Below are positions 36,866 through 47,388 of a DNA stretch of 64,000 nucleotides, piece by piece. The notes under the pieces were generated by a model. It did no database searches. It was not told the DNA's origin and saw only the letters and a program-made list of their open reading frames with translations. The stretch comes from Apus apus (lineage: Eukaryota > Chordata > Aves > Apodiformes > Apodidae): contig NC_067291.1 in NCBI RefSeq assembly GCF_020740795.1, forward strand, positions 18,571,780-18,635,779, written 5' to 3'. Position 1 is the first letter of the stretch. Every line of letters begins with the position of its first letter. The position numbers and the translations under genes were made by a program.

Positions 36866-39800
36866 CTGGAAGGACAGGGCAGGGGTCAGGGCGGGCACTG
36901 CCCCTCAGTTTTCTCTCCCACATGAACGTTAATGCTCACCCCTCTGAAGAGGGCCCGTCACAATGTGGAGAAAAGAATTAAAATCTACATAGTTCCAAGA
37001 CACAGACGAGACGCCGTCATTTCCAGTGAGCAGCTGAGAGGCTTGTCCATGCAGGGACCTCTCGGAGACACACTCCTGTGCTCCCGCCTGAGACACTGGC
37101 TCAGCGCAACACAGCCCCCCTGTGGTAATTCATCTCATTTTTTAAGTAACTGGGAGAAGCTGCTCAGAGTTGGCCAGCACAGCAAAGCACTCAGAGCTGA
37201 TGCTGGGCACTTTGCTGTCCAGGGAGCCCAGGTGACAGCTCTGAACCGAGCTCCAGAGGCCAGGCAGATCACATCCTGATTACGGACGCAATCCTCAATG
37301 ATTCCAACCATTGCACTCATTTTAGGTAAGATTTTTCAGCTCCTTATTTGGCCCTTCCAGCATAACTCCCTACCGAGATCACAGAAAGAATTGGGAAGCA
37401 AGGAAGTGGGGTAGGTTCTGTTTGGGCATCAAAAGTAAGAGAAGCACAAGATGGACCTGATTTGCGTTCTCTGCCAGGAATCTGACCAGCCTGCAGCAAC
37501 CCCTTCAGCCTCTCCACTTCAGCCAGAGTCGTGGCATTTGCTATTGCAGTCTGAAACACAGACAAAAGGAACATGATGAATCTTTACATGCAGTGTGTCA
37601 GCCCGTTTAAAATAAACATAAACCCAAGATTTTTTACAGTCAAGTGAAGCAAAACTGCTCTAGAAAGGTCTACAACATTCTAATCCAAAAAAATTCCACA
37701 AATGACAAAGCACAACCTTACCTCTCTCCTTTATTAAGCAAGCTGCTCTATCCTGGGAGAACTCTTAAGATCAAACCAAGGTTTCATTTCAGTTCTTAAA
37801 AAACAGGTGTGTCACAATAGCAGAAAAATTACATAAAAAGCAGCTAAACCCAAGATCTGACACTGTTCTGAACAGAGTCGAGGGTGCCAGGAGGAAGGAA
37901 ACATCTGTTTCGTCCAGATCCACATTTTCCCCTCCACATGTGCCTTCCCGATGGATTTACCTTAATTGCCTCCACATCCCCAGGGGAGGGCCCAGCTTTC
38001 TTCTTGTCAGTTGGCAGACCCGCTCCAGGACTGAAGCTTCAAAGGGAAATAAAGACCCATCAGACCTCCTGAAGAGTATGTGCTTCTCCAACTTCCAAAC
38101 TAGGTTTGGAAGCATTTCAGTCAATCAAGTGTAGTATCTTATCTTTGTTAACAAACTGATACAGTGAAGAATTGCCTCCTTCAGAAACACCAGCAACTTG
38201 TCCTTGCTGTCCCGTTTCCCCCCCCCACCTTTATTTTATCAATTAAGCCGTTGATGAAAGCAATTAGATTTGGATGTTGTTGAACACAGGGGTGACCTGT
38301 TGCCATTACAAAAGCAGGGTGGATAAATAAATACAAAGTCACGGAAATTGGGTTTCCTGTTCTTAGATGTCTAGTCTGATATGACAACAGCCTACATTAA
38401 AGCCTACACTAGGCTGGGTGTTATCCTAACACTAAGAAGGTTACCTGCTGCTGCTGCTGCTTTAGGAAATAAAAAAAAAGGAAAACAAGCAGTTTGTGAA
38501 GATGGATGTATCAGCTGGAGAGGGTTTCCTGAAGGGCTGACCCAGCATCAGGGTGCTGCAGCCTCAGAAAGGTTTTCTCTCTATCAGTTTCATAAATTAT
38601 TTAGTTCAAACACTTGAACCCCTTTCCACTCATGAACAAGAGCTAGAGTCACAGAATCACCTTGGTTGGAAAAGACCATCTGTTTCAGTTTTAAATGCTA
38701 AATACGTCCAAGATATTTTTTTTTATTTAACTGTGAATCTGGAAATGCTGTTGCATGATCCAAATTCTGATTTCAGAAGAGGCTGATGAAAGATTAAACA
38801 AAACACATGACATGGCATCAAAATAAACAAGCATGTGTTTGAAGCACCTTAACCAAAGGTTTTCATCTGCATTTATTCTCCTCACTACAGCAGATTTTAC
38901 AGTTCATATTCCTGGGGAAAAAAATAAATTACCAATCACCTAAGAAAAACATTAAAAACCCAACAATAAACAGGTTGCTCAGAGAAGCTGTGGCTGCCCC
39001 ATCCCCAGAAGTGTTTGAGGCCAGGTTGGATGGGGCTCAGAGCAACCTGGTCCACTGGGAGGTTGGGATTAGATGATCTTTAAGGTCCCTTCCAACTCAA
39101 ACCAATCTGGGATTCTATGATAAAATAAACAAAGGCCACCTCCCTGCAGTTAAACAGCAAAGAGAAAAAATAAAAGTAAGGTTTCCTGCTTGTTGACTTA
39201 AATCAATCCACCCTGACCAAGTGTCTCTTTCAAAATTACTTCTGAGATGTATTCACCACCATCCAAAAACCGGGATGCTTGGACGAGGCACTTGTGGCTA
39301 CCAAAGCTTTTGAGGCATCCTGCCCACAGCTGGTATCTCAGTTGAGAGCCTGGCCCTGCACACAAAGCAAGTGGTGTTTCTGAAGGAGGATGCCAGCATA
39401 AATTTGTTTGCTTTATCTTACGTTTTTGTTCTCCTGGCAATATCCTTTGCAAGCTGTGCACCCCGTTTGCCCTTGAACATTTTCTCTGCCTCCTGTCGCT
39501 CCTACAGCGATACCACAGAGTTAATTGAAGGACATTTCAGAGACAGCAGCTTTGCAGACTGCAAAGAAAGATTCTTTGGCTCATTGTCATCACTAAACAT
39601 GGGTAGGTGGAGACCAGAGGCAAGATCAAGCACATCAACACTGCCCCGATGCTCAGACTCAACATGTATCAACCTCTTAACAGGCAGAACTCTCTCCCAC
39701 TCTCAGCTCCACAGAGAGCAGAGGGCTCTGCAGCCACTGCTCGTTCCTCTAGAGCTCTGTCTTTCTACCAACACCAGAGGGCGAGAAAAGAACCAGACTA

Positions 39801-42677
39801 AACAAACAAAGGTGGTAAAACTTCATTAAACAGAATTAGAGACTAAATCCTTGACGGAATGAAACCATTGAAGAAAACAGAATGAAATCGTTAAAGAAAA
39901 CAGAATGAAATCATTGAAGAAAACAGCATCTTTTGAAGCCACTTATGATAACAGTTTTGGTAAAATTTACAACTAAGGCAAAAAGGTCACTGTTACGACT
40001 GAATAATCAAGAGGAAATAAGGAAATAAAGAGATTTATCTTTTATCTTGTGCTGAATTAGAAGAAAGCAGACTTACTTTGAGTTTCACTTTTTGAAAGTC
40101 CAGCACTCTGACCTGGGGAACTTTGTGGATGACATATAATCTGTAATGCTTCTTATTTGTTACAGGATTCCTTAAAATGCTACAAAGTAAGTAAAGGTTA
40201 TAAAGAGGTCCTTAAAGTAAAATATTTTACAATGCACTTAATATCAAAATACATTAATATACCTAAAATGCAGTCATGTACCTTCTGCTGTAACAAACAG
40301 CAAACGGCAGCATTTAATAAGCCTTGTGACAGAGTTATTTCATATTATGAAAGTATATTAAGAAGATCATAAAGAACAACCTCAACATATTAAAAAAATA
40401 CAATTTAAAAAAAAAACCTCATTAAAAAACCAATTAACTAAATCATCACATTTCCTATGTGGATACTGATCAACCAAAAAAATCACAGGGCAAATTCTTT
40501 TTCATTGCGTCCCCTTGCACCAAATGTAACATTACTGAAGAGTCATTGTACACATGTATTTTATAGTACTTTGTAACAACAGTTTCAACCTCTACTATTA
40601 GGTTTTCAATGGTTAAGGTTAGGCCAGTGCTTGGATATTGATTTAGAGATGTTACATCTCACTGGTCCAACAGTCTGTCAGTAATTGTAGCACCAGGTTT
40701 TTCTGAAGCACACTGGAAGCACTGTTTACTGATTCAATTTTTAATCATAATGAATCTGTCACAGCTCAAAGAAAGGAGGGTGTTCCAGACCAATGGAAGG
40801 AGCCAGGCCAGCAGTGGAGTTTGAACAGCAGAGACAGAGCAGCTTTTTTTTTTTTTTTTTTTTACATCAAGATCACATACCTCAGGTAAGTCAGGGATTT
40901 AATAGTTGCCAACGGATCCAGTTCACCCTGCATTAATGGGAACACAGCAAGAAAACTGTCAGTCCATTTAGTGAGATCCAAATGTTTGAAAACAAAGTTC
41001 CTGAGCTCAGAGGTAGTTTAGAGAACAGTTAGAATTACTGCAATTAGTGTAACAGGAAAACCACTACGCCTTTGAGAGTGCTGTTCCCCTGCACACTGCA
41101 GATCATGCTCATCACAGTCTGAACATCATTAACTCGTACCCAAACCACATGATACTGCTTTGAAGACAAAGGGCTAATTAGAAAAAGGACTGTGAAAAAA
41201 GTCTATGAACTAATTCCAAAAAGCCTATGATAGTACACTCAGGAAAAAGGCTCATTAGAGGGATGAGAAAAAACAAACTGAAGCTTGCTTAGGTTCCCCC
41301 TGCTCACCAGCTTACCAGTTCAGCAATGTTGTTGTTGGTAAGAACCAGCTCTGTCAGGCTGGGCAGAGCCTGCTCCAGGTTTTCACCGATCCGGCTGCAG
41401 GGGAACAGAAACCAAAGGTTTAACCTGGGCCAGAGATCAGCAGTGGTGAAAAGACACACAGAAACAGGACAGCAGAGAGGATCTCCCTGTAAAACCACCC
41501 GGTCTGCCACTGGCAGGAGTTTGGGTGAGCATCCCTACAATACTTTTTCTAATGAAGCTGGCAATAAATGCCAGCCACCCCTGTAATTAAATGCAGTATG
41601 AGATTTATGTTCATTCTCTTGCAGATAACACCATTTTCCTGTCTTCGTGGGGATCACTACTGAAATCCCAAACCTCTGGCCAAATTCTAAACTCTGCATC
41701 TCATTGTCTTGTCTGAAAACTGAAGACTGACTTTTGCACTGAGTCAGGCAACTTGAAGAGATCCTAAGCACTACTCAGCAACACTTTTTTTCCCATAAAA
41801 CACTTCTGTACCTACCCAGCACTGAAAGACACACGGACCCTTGTCTCCCAAGAGCACTTTCCTCTGCCCAGGGTCTCATCTGGCCAAAATATAACCACTT
41901 ACCAAATCCTGTTGTTATTCATCAGGAGAGTTTTCAGCCTTCTCAGCAGAGGGAACCCATCCAGCTTGCGGATCTCGTTGTCAGAGAAATCAATTGCATC
42001 AAACTGGTCCAACGTGGCACCCAAGTTCTCAATTACAGGGATTTTATAGCCTGAGGAGAGAGTGCAAGGCAGGGGTTAGATGGTGCCCACAGGAAGGCAG
42101 AACAAAGCAAGAGACAGTGCGTAGGGAGGGATGAGGGGGCAGATGTTCTCAGCCCAAACAGCTCCGGGTCGGCTCTCCTCCACACCACGCACAGACCAAA
42201 CCCTCCCTCCCCCTCAAAGCCAACAGCCTCGGCAGCCCTTTCAAAGCACCCTCCTCCTCCTCCTCCTCTCTCTCACAAACCCCCCATTTCCCTGCGCCTA
42301 AACACATCCCTCGTGTGTCCCACCCCCACCAGTGCCGGTTTCTCCCACACTTCCCCTGCATCCCACTTCCACCCCCTCACCCTCACCCCCCCCCGGCAGA
42401 ACCCCCTGAACCCCCTCCCAAACCCACGGGCCATCACCAGCTCCCCCAGCAACCTCCCCCACGGCCTTCCCGCCCCTCCGCAGGCCGCGGCCCCTCCGCC
42501 CCGCAGGCCGCTTTCCCGGGACAGGCCGCTTTCCCGGGTCAGGCCGCTGTCCCGGGACAGGCCGCACTGCTCCCCCCGCCCCGTGCCCCGCGCACCGCGC
42601 AGGTCGAGCTCGCGGTCGCGGACGGCATTGGTGTACTGAGCCGCCTGCTCGATCAGCTCCGCCGTCAGCTTCACCAT
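36807..42677 (-). CDS. SNRPA1: SNRPA1, U2 small nuclear ribonucleoprotein A' (complete)
   Basis: Core protein of the U2 snRNP; with U2B'' it binds stem-loop IV of U2 snRNA and acts in branch-point recognition in the spliceosome. Nine coding exons (82, 148, 79, 47, 103, 80, 76, 94, 59 nt) total 768 nt, 255 residues, exactly the human length. Residues 1-27 MVKLTAELIEQAAQYTNAVR... are nearly unchanged; leucine-rich repeats span about 20-150 (ENLGATLDQFDAIDFSDNEI, LKTLLMNNNRIC, LTELVLTNNNI, LATIKSLTYLSILRNPV); the LRR cap HYRLYVIHKVPQVRVLDFQK follows; the C-terminal part is basic then acidic, ending AEEEMEEDTVPNGS. The start is the ATG complementing 42675-42677; the frame stays open upstream to an ATG at 42834-42836, but that extension is low-complexity and unlike the family. 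The donor of exon 8 is unusually weak. SELENOS begins 344 bp past the stop. Confidence 0.97.
37457..37550 (-). CDS. SNRPA1: SNRPA1 coding exon 8
   Basis: 94 nt: 31 codons (TAIANATTLAEVERLKGLLQ to GRERKS) plus G. Acceptor TTTCAG is good, but the only in-frame donor that joins exon 9 is CAG|GTCCAT, which departs from consensus at +3, +4 and +5. Reading through would add 37 codons before a stop at 37344. Confidence 0.88.
37961..38036 (-). CDS. SNRPA1: SNRPA1 coding exon 7
   Basis: 76 nt, completing Thr180 then 25 codons FSPGAGLPTDKKKAGPSPGD to EAIK. Acceptor TTGAAG, donor GTAAAT. Confidence 0.94.
38648..38684 (-). mobile_element. CR1-like 3' end, tiny remnant
   Basis: CACAGAATCACCTTGGTTGG and GAAAAGACCATC resemble a decayed minus-oriented CR1 3' terminus. 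About 37 bp only. Confidence 0.55.
38970..39122 (+). mobile_element. CR1 LINE 3' fragment
   Basis: Plus-oriented, about 150 bp: the ORF2 3' end (CCAGGTTGGATGGGGCTCAG, AGCAACCTGGTC), the 3' UTR block (GATGATCTTTAAGGTCCCTT) and the tail GGGATTCTATGAT. Diverged relative to the copies at 27.2 and 61.2 kb. Confidence 0.88.
39422..39501 (-). CDS. SNRPA1: SNRPA1 coding exon 6
   Basis: 80 nt: 26 codons (ERQEAEKMFKGKRGAQLAKD to RRTK) plus AC of Thr180. Acceptor CTGTAG, donor GTAAGA. Confidence 0.96.
39857..39925. repeat. 23-bp minisatellite, three copies
   Basis: Three tandem copies of GAATGAAATCATTGAAGAAA plus ACA, differing at one to three bases, within SNRPA1 intron 5. Confidence 0.9.
40077..40179 (-). 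CDS. SNRPA1: SNRPA1 coding exon 5
   Basis: 103 nt, completing Ser119 and adding 34 codons, ILRNPVTNKKHYRLYVIHKV through QKVKLK. Acceptor TTGTAG, donor GTAAGT. This is the LRR cap. VIHKV stands where human has VIYKV. Confidence 0.96.
40843..40863. repeat. Poly(T) tract
   Basis: Run of about 20 T just downstream of SNRPA1 exon 4 in intron 4. On the coding strand it is an A-run, so not a polypyrimidine tract. Confidence 0.85.
40881..40927 (-). CDS. SNRPA1: SNRPA1 coding exon 4 (short)
   Basis: 47 nt: 15 codons (GELDPLATIKSLTYL) plus AG of Ser119. Acceptor ATGCAG, donor GTATGT. Too short to be noticed as an open frame; found by frame and homology. Confidence 0.93.
41316..41394 (-). CDS. SNRPA1: SNRPA1 coding exon 3
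   Basis: 79 nt, completing Cys77 and adding 26 codons (RIGENLEQALPSLTELVLTN to AEL). Acceptor CTGCAG, donor GTAAGC. One leucine-rich repeat. Confidence 0.96.
41903..42050 (-). CDS. SNRPA1: SNRPA1 coding exon 2
   Basis: 148 nt (2 + 48 codons + 2). Acceptor CCTCAG, donor GTAAGT. Encodes YKIPVIENLGATLDQFDAID through NNNRI, covering the first leucine-rich repeats. Confidence 0.97.
42505..42566. repeat. 18-bp GC-rich tandem repeat in SNRPA1 intron 1
   Basis: Three copies of AGGCCGCTTTCCCGGGAC plus part of a fourth, starting 30 bp inside the intron from the exon 1 donor. Confidence 0.88.
42596..42677 (-). CDS. SNRPA1: SNRPA1 coding exon 1
   Basis: 82 nt, 27 codons plus G. Encodes MVKLTAELIEQAAQYTNAVR and RELDLR. 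Donor GTGCGC. The start context CACCATGG read on the coding strand (GGTGAAG after ATG) is good. Confidence 0.96.
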
Positions 42678-42683
42678 GGCCGC

Positions 42684-42719
42684 CGCCAGCCCCGCCAGCC
42701 CCGCCAGCCCCGCCAGGCC
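42684..42719. repeat. 9-bp tandem repeat in SNRPA1 5' leader
   Basis: Four copies of GCCAGCCCC immediately upstream of the start codon on the coding strand. In the start codon frame it would read as a Leu-Ala-Gly repeat. Confidence 0.88.
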
Positions 42720-43310
42720 GCCCCGCCGAGCGCCGAGCCGGGCCGGGCCAGGCCGCGCAGCCGAGCGCCGAGCCGGGCCGAGCCCCGCCCGCTCCTCCCG
42801 GTCGCCGGCGGGATTCCCCGGGTCCCAGCCCCGCATCCCGCGCTCCCCGCTCAGAGCGCCCCGAGCCCTGGCGCTGGAGCAGGGCTCCTGCAGAGCCCCC
42901 GGCCCGGCCCTTCTCCTCCGCTCGTGCTCTCCTCCTCAGCCTCCCCCATTTTCACGGCGATTTGCGGCGCGGCCGGGACCGCTGCCCGCAGCGAGGGCAG
43001 CCCCGAGCCCCCGGGGGTGCCCCCCGGAGCGGGCTGGTCTGAGGCTGCCGGCACCGAAACCTCTCCCTGCTGAGGGCGGGACCCTCCGCAACCCAGCCCG
43101 CGGGGGGCTGCAGCCCGGCGCGGCCGAGCAGGGCTTGGCTTTGCTACGGCAGCACCGAGATGTCGCCAGAGCTGCCCTCCCCGCTGCTGGCGTTGGGCAG
43201 CGCGGAGCCTGCGGGAACGGTGGCAGAGCCGGCGGGGAACCCGCTTCAAGCAGACCCGCTGGCAGCAGGCAGGCAGATTTGGCTCCCCTGTGCCTCGCCG
43301 ATGGGACGGT

Positions 43311-45740
43311 GCCTGTTCCGACACAAGCTGCTCCCTTCCTGCGGTGCAGCCGGGACAGCCTCCTGCACCTGCCGCAGCTCTTGGTGCTTTCTCTCCTCCA
43401 CACAAGCAGCAGCTCAGCCTTTGCTCCCAGGCGTAGGGTTGCCCATAAACACCTTCTCCCTCCAGCTCTGGCACTTTCACGTGCACTCCTGGTCTCAGAG
43501 AAGCCATGGAGGGCTGGGGACACGCCACAGGTTGCATCATGACATTCACCCTTTGCCTGCGAAGTGAAACGCACTTTCAAGTGTCACCACACCTCCCTCT
43601 ATCTGCTTTAGGAATTCAGGGAACAGCGAGGAAGAGCTGGGGGTAGCACTGGGGGAGATGAGATGCTCAGCCTGCGGTGTCTGGCACCCTGAGAGTGACA
43701 CCTGGCTTGTTCCCCAGGGCTACAGCATCAGAGCTGGCTCTGCTCCAGCTGCTGATCCCTGCGGCGGTGTCAGCTGGGGTCAGGAAGCTCCTGTGCTCCC
43801 TACTTAAAAAACACCCACACCGAAGATGTATATGAAAACACAGGTTTTATACATCTGCATTTGTTCAAAAGCAGAGAGCAAGAAAAAGAGAGAGAACCGT
43901 CATAAGCAAAATGAAGAATTTGTTGTACGTGACTCAGGAATCATGTGGCAGTAAAGACAACAAACAATCTTCAGTCATTTCAGGCAGTGGTTAAAAGGAG
44001 ACCCTCGTCAGCCTCCTGGAAAGCAGGTCCTGCCTCTGACAAGGCCAAGTGAAAGGTGGGCCTTTCTCCCTTAGCACAACACAGCTGTGCTGCAGCATAA
44101 TAGAACTGCAATTGAGAGCAGACAGATTCTTGGTCTCAGATGCTGTACAAGAGCTCTTAAAAGCCCTTTCTTTGTAATGGAAAGTCAAAGCAGTGACTTT
44201 AAAGATGTGTGTTCCCCACCTGCCAACTACAAAATGGCAGATGGCTGTGGATGCAACCTCACAGCCAAACAGCAAACGAGGAGTCAGGCTGCGCTAAGAA
44301 GGCTTTCCAGAAAACAGCTATTATAGATTTGGCTTTGGTGCCAAGAGACAATAGAGAAATGGGCTTTAATAAATTGCCTAAATATGCATTTATCTTGAAG
44401 ACACAGCCACTTTGATCCTCTGAGCATACCAGAGGCTTTAATAGCTTCAAGCAAGCATTGCAATAGCTTGGATAAATAATCTGAATTTTATTACTTTCCA
44501 AGAATGAGTTCTGAGGGAGTTAGTGCCCTGGGAAATGCTGGAAGCTGATGTTGTTGCATGAACGCAAGATGTAGAATTTGTTTCTCTTTCCCTGGCAGGC
44601 TGGAGGGCAGCAGAAAGCAGGATACAGCTGGGACTGCTGAGGACTGGTCATCTTAAATTGCGTTGCTTCACCGCGTGTGTATTTTAAGCTATGCCAAGGA
44701 TGTAAGGGTAAACATCTTGGGTTTTTTAGCATTTTGGCACATCTAAATATACCAGTGAGCAGTATTTAGAGGCAGGCCATCGAGAGCCAGAGAACTGGAA
44801 GGCAGGGCTGATGCAGGACTCCCAAGTTCCCAGCTCCTGCTTTTTGACTCTGACACAGCAACAGAAATGAAAGTCTGTTATTTTACAACTGAAGGGGCAG
44901 AAGCCAGGAGCATTTCACCCTAGTTCTGACCTGCGGTTTGGCCCAAGACCAAAAGGGGAATCCTGGAGAAACAGAAGGATTCACTGTGTGTGATAAATGT
45001 TGAATAATCGGGTGATTTATCATCCAATAAATGTGAAGACCTGCAAGACACAGGAGCCCACAGCAGCACAGCTCTGAGAAAGCATCTTCCCTCATGGGAC
45101 AGCCTGGTCCTTTTTGTTGTTTTTTTTTCCACACTTAAAAAGCTCCATTCCACATATCCAGGCACTACCCTGGGCACCTGGCCCATGGTTAAACATTGCA
45201 AAACCAACATGACAAAGAAAAGGCTTCACAGCTCCCTCCGCTTCCCAACACAACAGCAGCTCCTCTCCTTCCCCAGCCAGCCAGAGGGGGAAGGTGGTCC
45301 TGGGGTTCCCAGCTGCTGCCAATGCCAGTGGGGCACTGGAAGCCACAGGATGCTCCATGTATGGGTGTGAAAGTGGAGTGATCCCTCCTGCCAGCTCATC
45401 TGGGATCCCCCACAAGCAGAGAACACGTCCAGCCTTGCCCAAGCGCAGCGCCCAGCCCCTGGCAGATGGCCCTGGGTGCACCAGAGATCCCAGCCTGGCA
45501 CAGCACAGGTATTTAGGATACAAGTTTCCTCTGAAGGCAAAAGACCTTTCTGAGAATAAAAATGAGGGTTCTGCAGATGCAGCTCATCTGTTCCTGAGCT
45601 GTTTCTCCCACATGTGCTCAGAAGCTCCAGCCAGGACTGCTGCTTTGTCCAGCAAAATAAAGACACACGATGCATCGCTGCCCTGCCTCGGGTCAGGATG
45701 GTGGCTGCATGACTTCATAAAAATCACAGATTCATTTGTA
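43311..45740. other. Intergenic region between SNRPA1 promoter and PCSK6 3' end
   Basis: About 2.4 kb. No exon-like frame, tRNA or clear repeat was recognised. An alternative, more distal PCSK6 3' end could reach into this region, since another minus-strand AATAAA occurs near 44487. Confidence 0.65.
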
Positions 45741-45755
45741 AGGAGAGATCAACAG

Positions 45756-45761
45756 TTTATT
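45756..45761 (-). terminator. Candidate poly(A) signal of PCSK6
   Basis: First canonical AATAAA on the minus strand after the stop codon, in the context TTAATAAACTG. It predicts a 3' UTR of about 1.55 kb (roughly 45740-47290). That UTR stretch holds no other feature I recognise. Confidence 0.6.
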
Positions 45762-47290
45762 AACTTAAAGGTCAGTTCACCAAAGCTCCATCTTTCCTTG
45801 GGGCTGGCCCAGGCAGGTGAGGACCGGTGACGGGGTGGCTCTCCCCTCTTCACCCGGCTGAGGTAAAGCTCTAGCAGGCAAGCCCAGGCAGGGTGTGTGT
45901 CGTTGCAACCGAAACCAAGCAGGGATTATCCCAGCTCCAGGAGGAACTGGTGACAATTCATACCATGAATTTCATTGGCAAAAGGTTGAACTCGTTAAAA
46001 CTATTAACAGTAAAAAAAAAAATCAGAACATGCAGTGTAGGAAAGTGTTTACATACGTCTGATGTAAAGAGCAGCTCTGCAAGGTCAGAGAGGAGAAAAG
46101 GACGCAAGACAAAAAAAGATTCCCCACTCCCATATAAAAAATAGTCCACAGAGGAAAAACAAAAAAAAAGGGATTGTATAAGTTATTTTTTTAAAATCTG
46201 TAAAACAACATAGCCAAGGATATTTTAAACACAATTATATAAACACCACATGACTTACTATTAAGAGAAAATGTGAAAAGGTTTTTTTCAGGTAAGGGTT
46301 TTGTAAAATTAAGAGTTTCCTGGCCAGATCTCTGGAATGTCTCTTCTGGAAACAGATGCCCAAGGAAAATCCCTGCCCCGGACAGGAGGATTTTGTGAGA
46401 AAGGGGGTGTACCCAGTGAAACAGGAAGGATCACAACGCAAAACGCTAGAAGAGATTAATCAGGACACCACCTCGTTTAAAGGAAGGATCTAGCATATTC
46501 CAGAACAGAATTAATCAGCAACTTCCTAGCAGTTCCAGGAGGGAAATACAATTTGTGGCAAGACCGTGTCCCCGCAGGCTGGTCCGTGCAGACAAACCCC
46601 CCCAGCCCCCAGGGCTCCCTGCAGGCACACAGGTTTTGCCAGCCTGCAGTCTCCTGCAGGGCAGAGCCCCGCTGGGCTGACAGGCCTGCACAGCCCTGTG
46701 GATCAGCTCTTGCTTTGGTCCTCAAATCTCCAGTTACTGCCACGGCCAGAGGGAAACAGCTACCGCCGGAATCCCAGCAGGGCACTGCTCTGGGAACCAC
46801 CCGGCTCCTCGTTTTCCCTGCGCACAGAGCGCGGCGCCAGCCATGCAGGGTCTGTCAGGAAAGGGAACCAACACCTGAGCCATGAACGGCTCTTTCCTCT
46901 CTGATGTGTCAAGTCCTGCACCCTGTGCAGCCAGGGCTCCCACCAGCCTCTCGGAGTGGGCACATCAGGAGGTTTTCTGTGAAGAATCAGGCTTGGGTAC
47001 ATGGATCATGCATCAGTCCCTGCTCACGAGGACTGTTTGAGAGTATTAATATCACCGCTTGTCTGCTGCCTCTCAGGCTTGATCATTCAGGGTACAATCC
47101 AGCCTCTGCTTAACATATTGCTATAGAAACGTGCTGACAGTGATATTAAAGCTATCAAACTTATGAGCAGATGCTTGACAGCACCACGTCAACTCTCCCA
47201 AAGCTGAAAAAATAAAACTTTTGTCCTAAACACTTGGCAAAACTGGGCTGGCAGTTGGTGGAAGTCCGGGATGGATGCAGCCGCTGAACT

Positions 47291-47388
47291 TTACCCAGCC
47301 ATAAGACACGTCTGACAGCAGAACTGCACAAACAGCTTCTTTTCACAGAGCTTGTTTGATTTCACCATCTCACAGAAAGTCTTGTCAG
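47291..47388 (-). CDS. PCSK6: PCSK6 last coding exon n (PLAC domain) and stop
   Basis: 98 nt: CT completing Ala589, 31 codons and TAA (complement of 47291-47293). Acceptor CCCAG. Encodes [20 protein letters not shown] then [11 protein letters not shown], the six-cysteine PLAC module that mediates heparan-sulfate binding of PACE4. Confidence 0.95.

Larger units (their letters stand above)
36245..36870. promoter_or_regulatory. CpG island spanning SELENOS start and SNRPA1 end
   Basis: GC- and CpG-rich block covering SELENOS exon 1, its promoter and the last SNRPA1 exon. Approximate edges. Open frames on both strands here (such as 36267-36932 plus) are composition artefacts. Confidence 0.7.
38037..39421 (-). 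other. SNRPA1 intron 6, with CR1 fragments
   Basis: 1385 bp, the largest SNRPA1 intron. It holds two short CR1 remnants in opposite orientations (see separate entries). The other introns are 591, 410, 575, 701, 388, 508 and 545 bp from intron 8 to intron 1 with intron 6 left out, and hold no other gene that I can see. Confidence 0.85.
42380..43310. promoter_or_regulatory. CpG island / SNRPA1 promoter
   Basis: GC- and CpG-dense block around SNRPA1 exon 1 that reaches at least 600 bp upstream of the start codon. Edges approximate. The long frames on both strands (for example 42315-43073 and 42676-43542 plus) are unlike any protein I know and are rich in Pro, Ala and Arg, as expected by chance in such DNA. 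Confidence 0.75.

Noticed and set aside
42315-43580. Long plus- and minus-strand frames beside SNRPA1 exon 1
   Set aside because: Same composition artefact; no known protein similarity.
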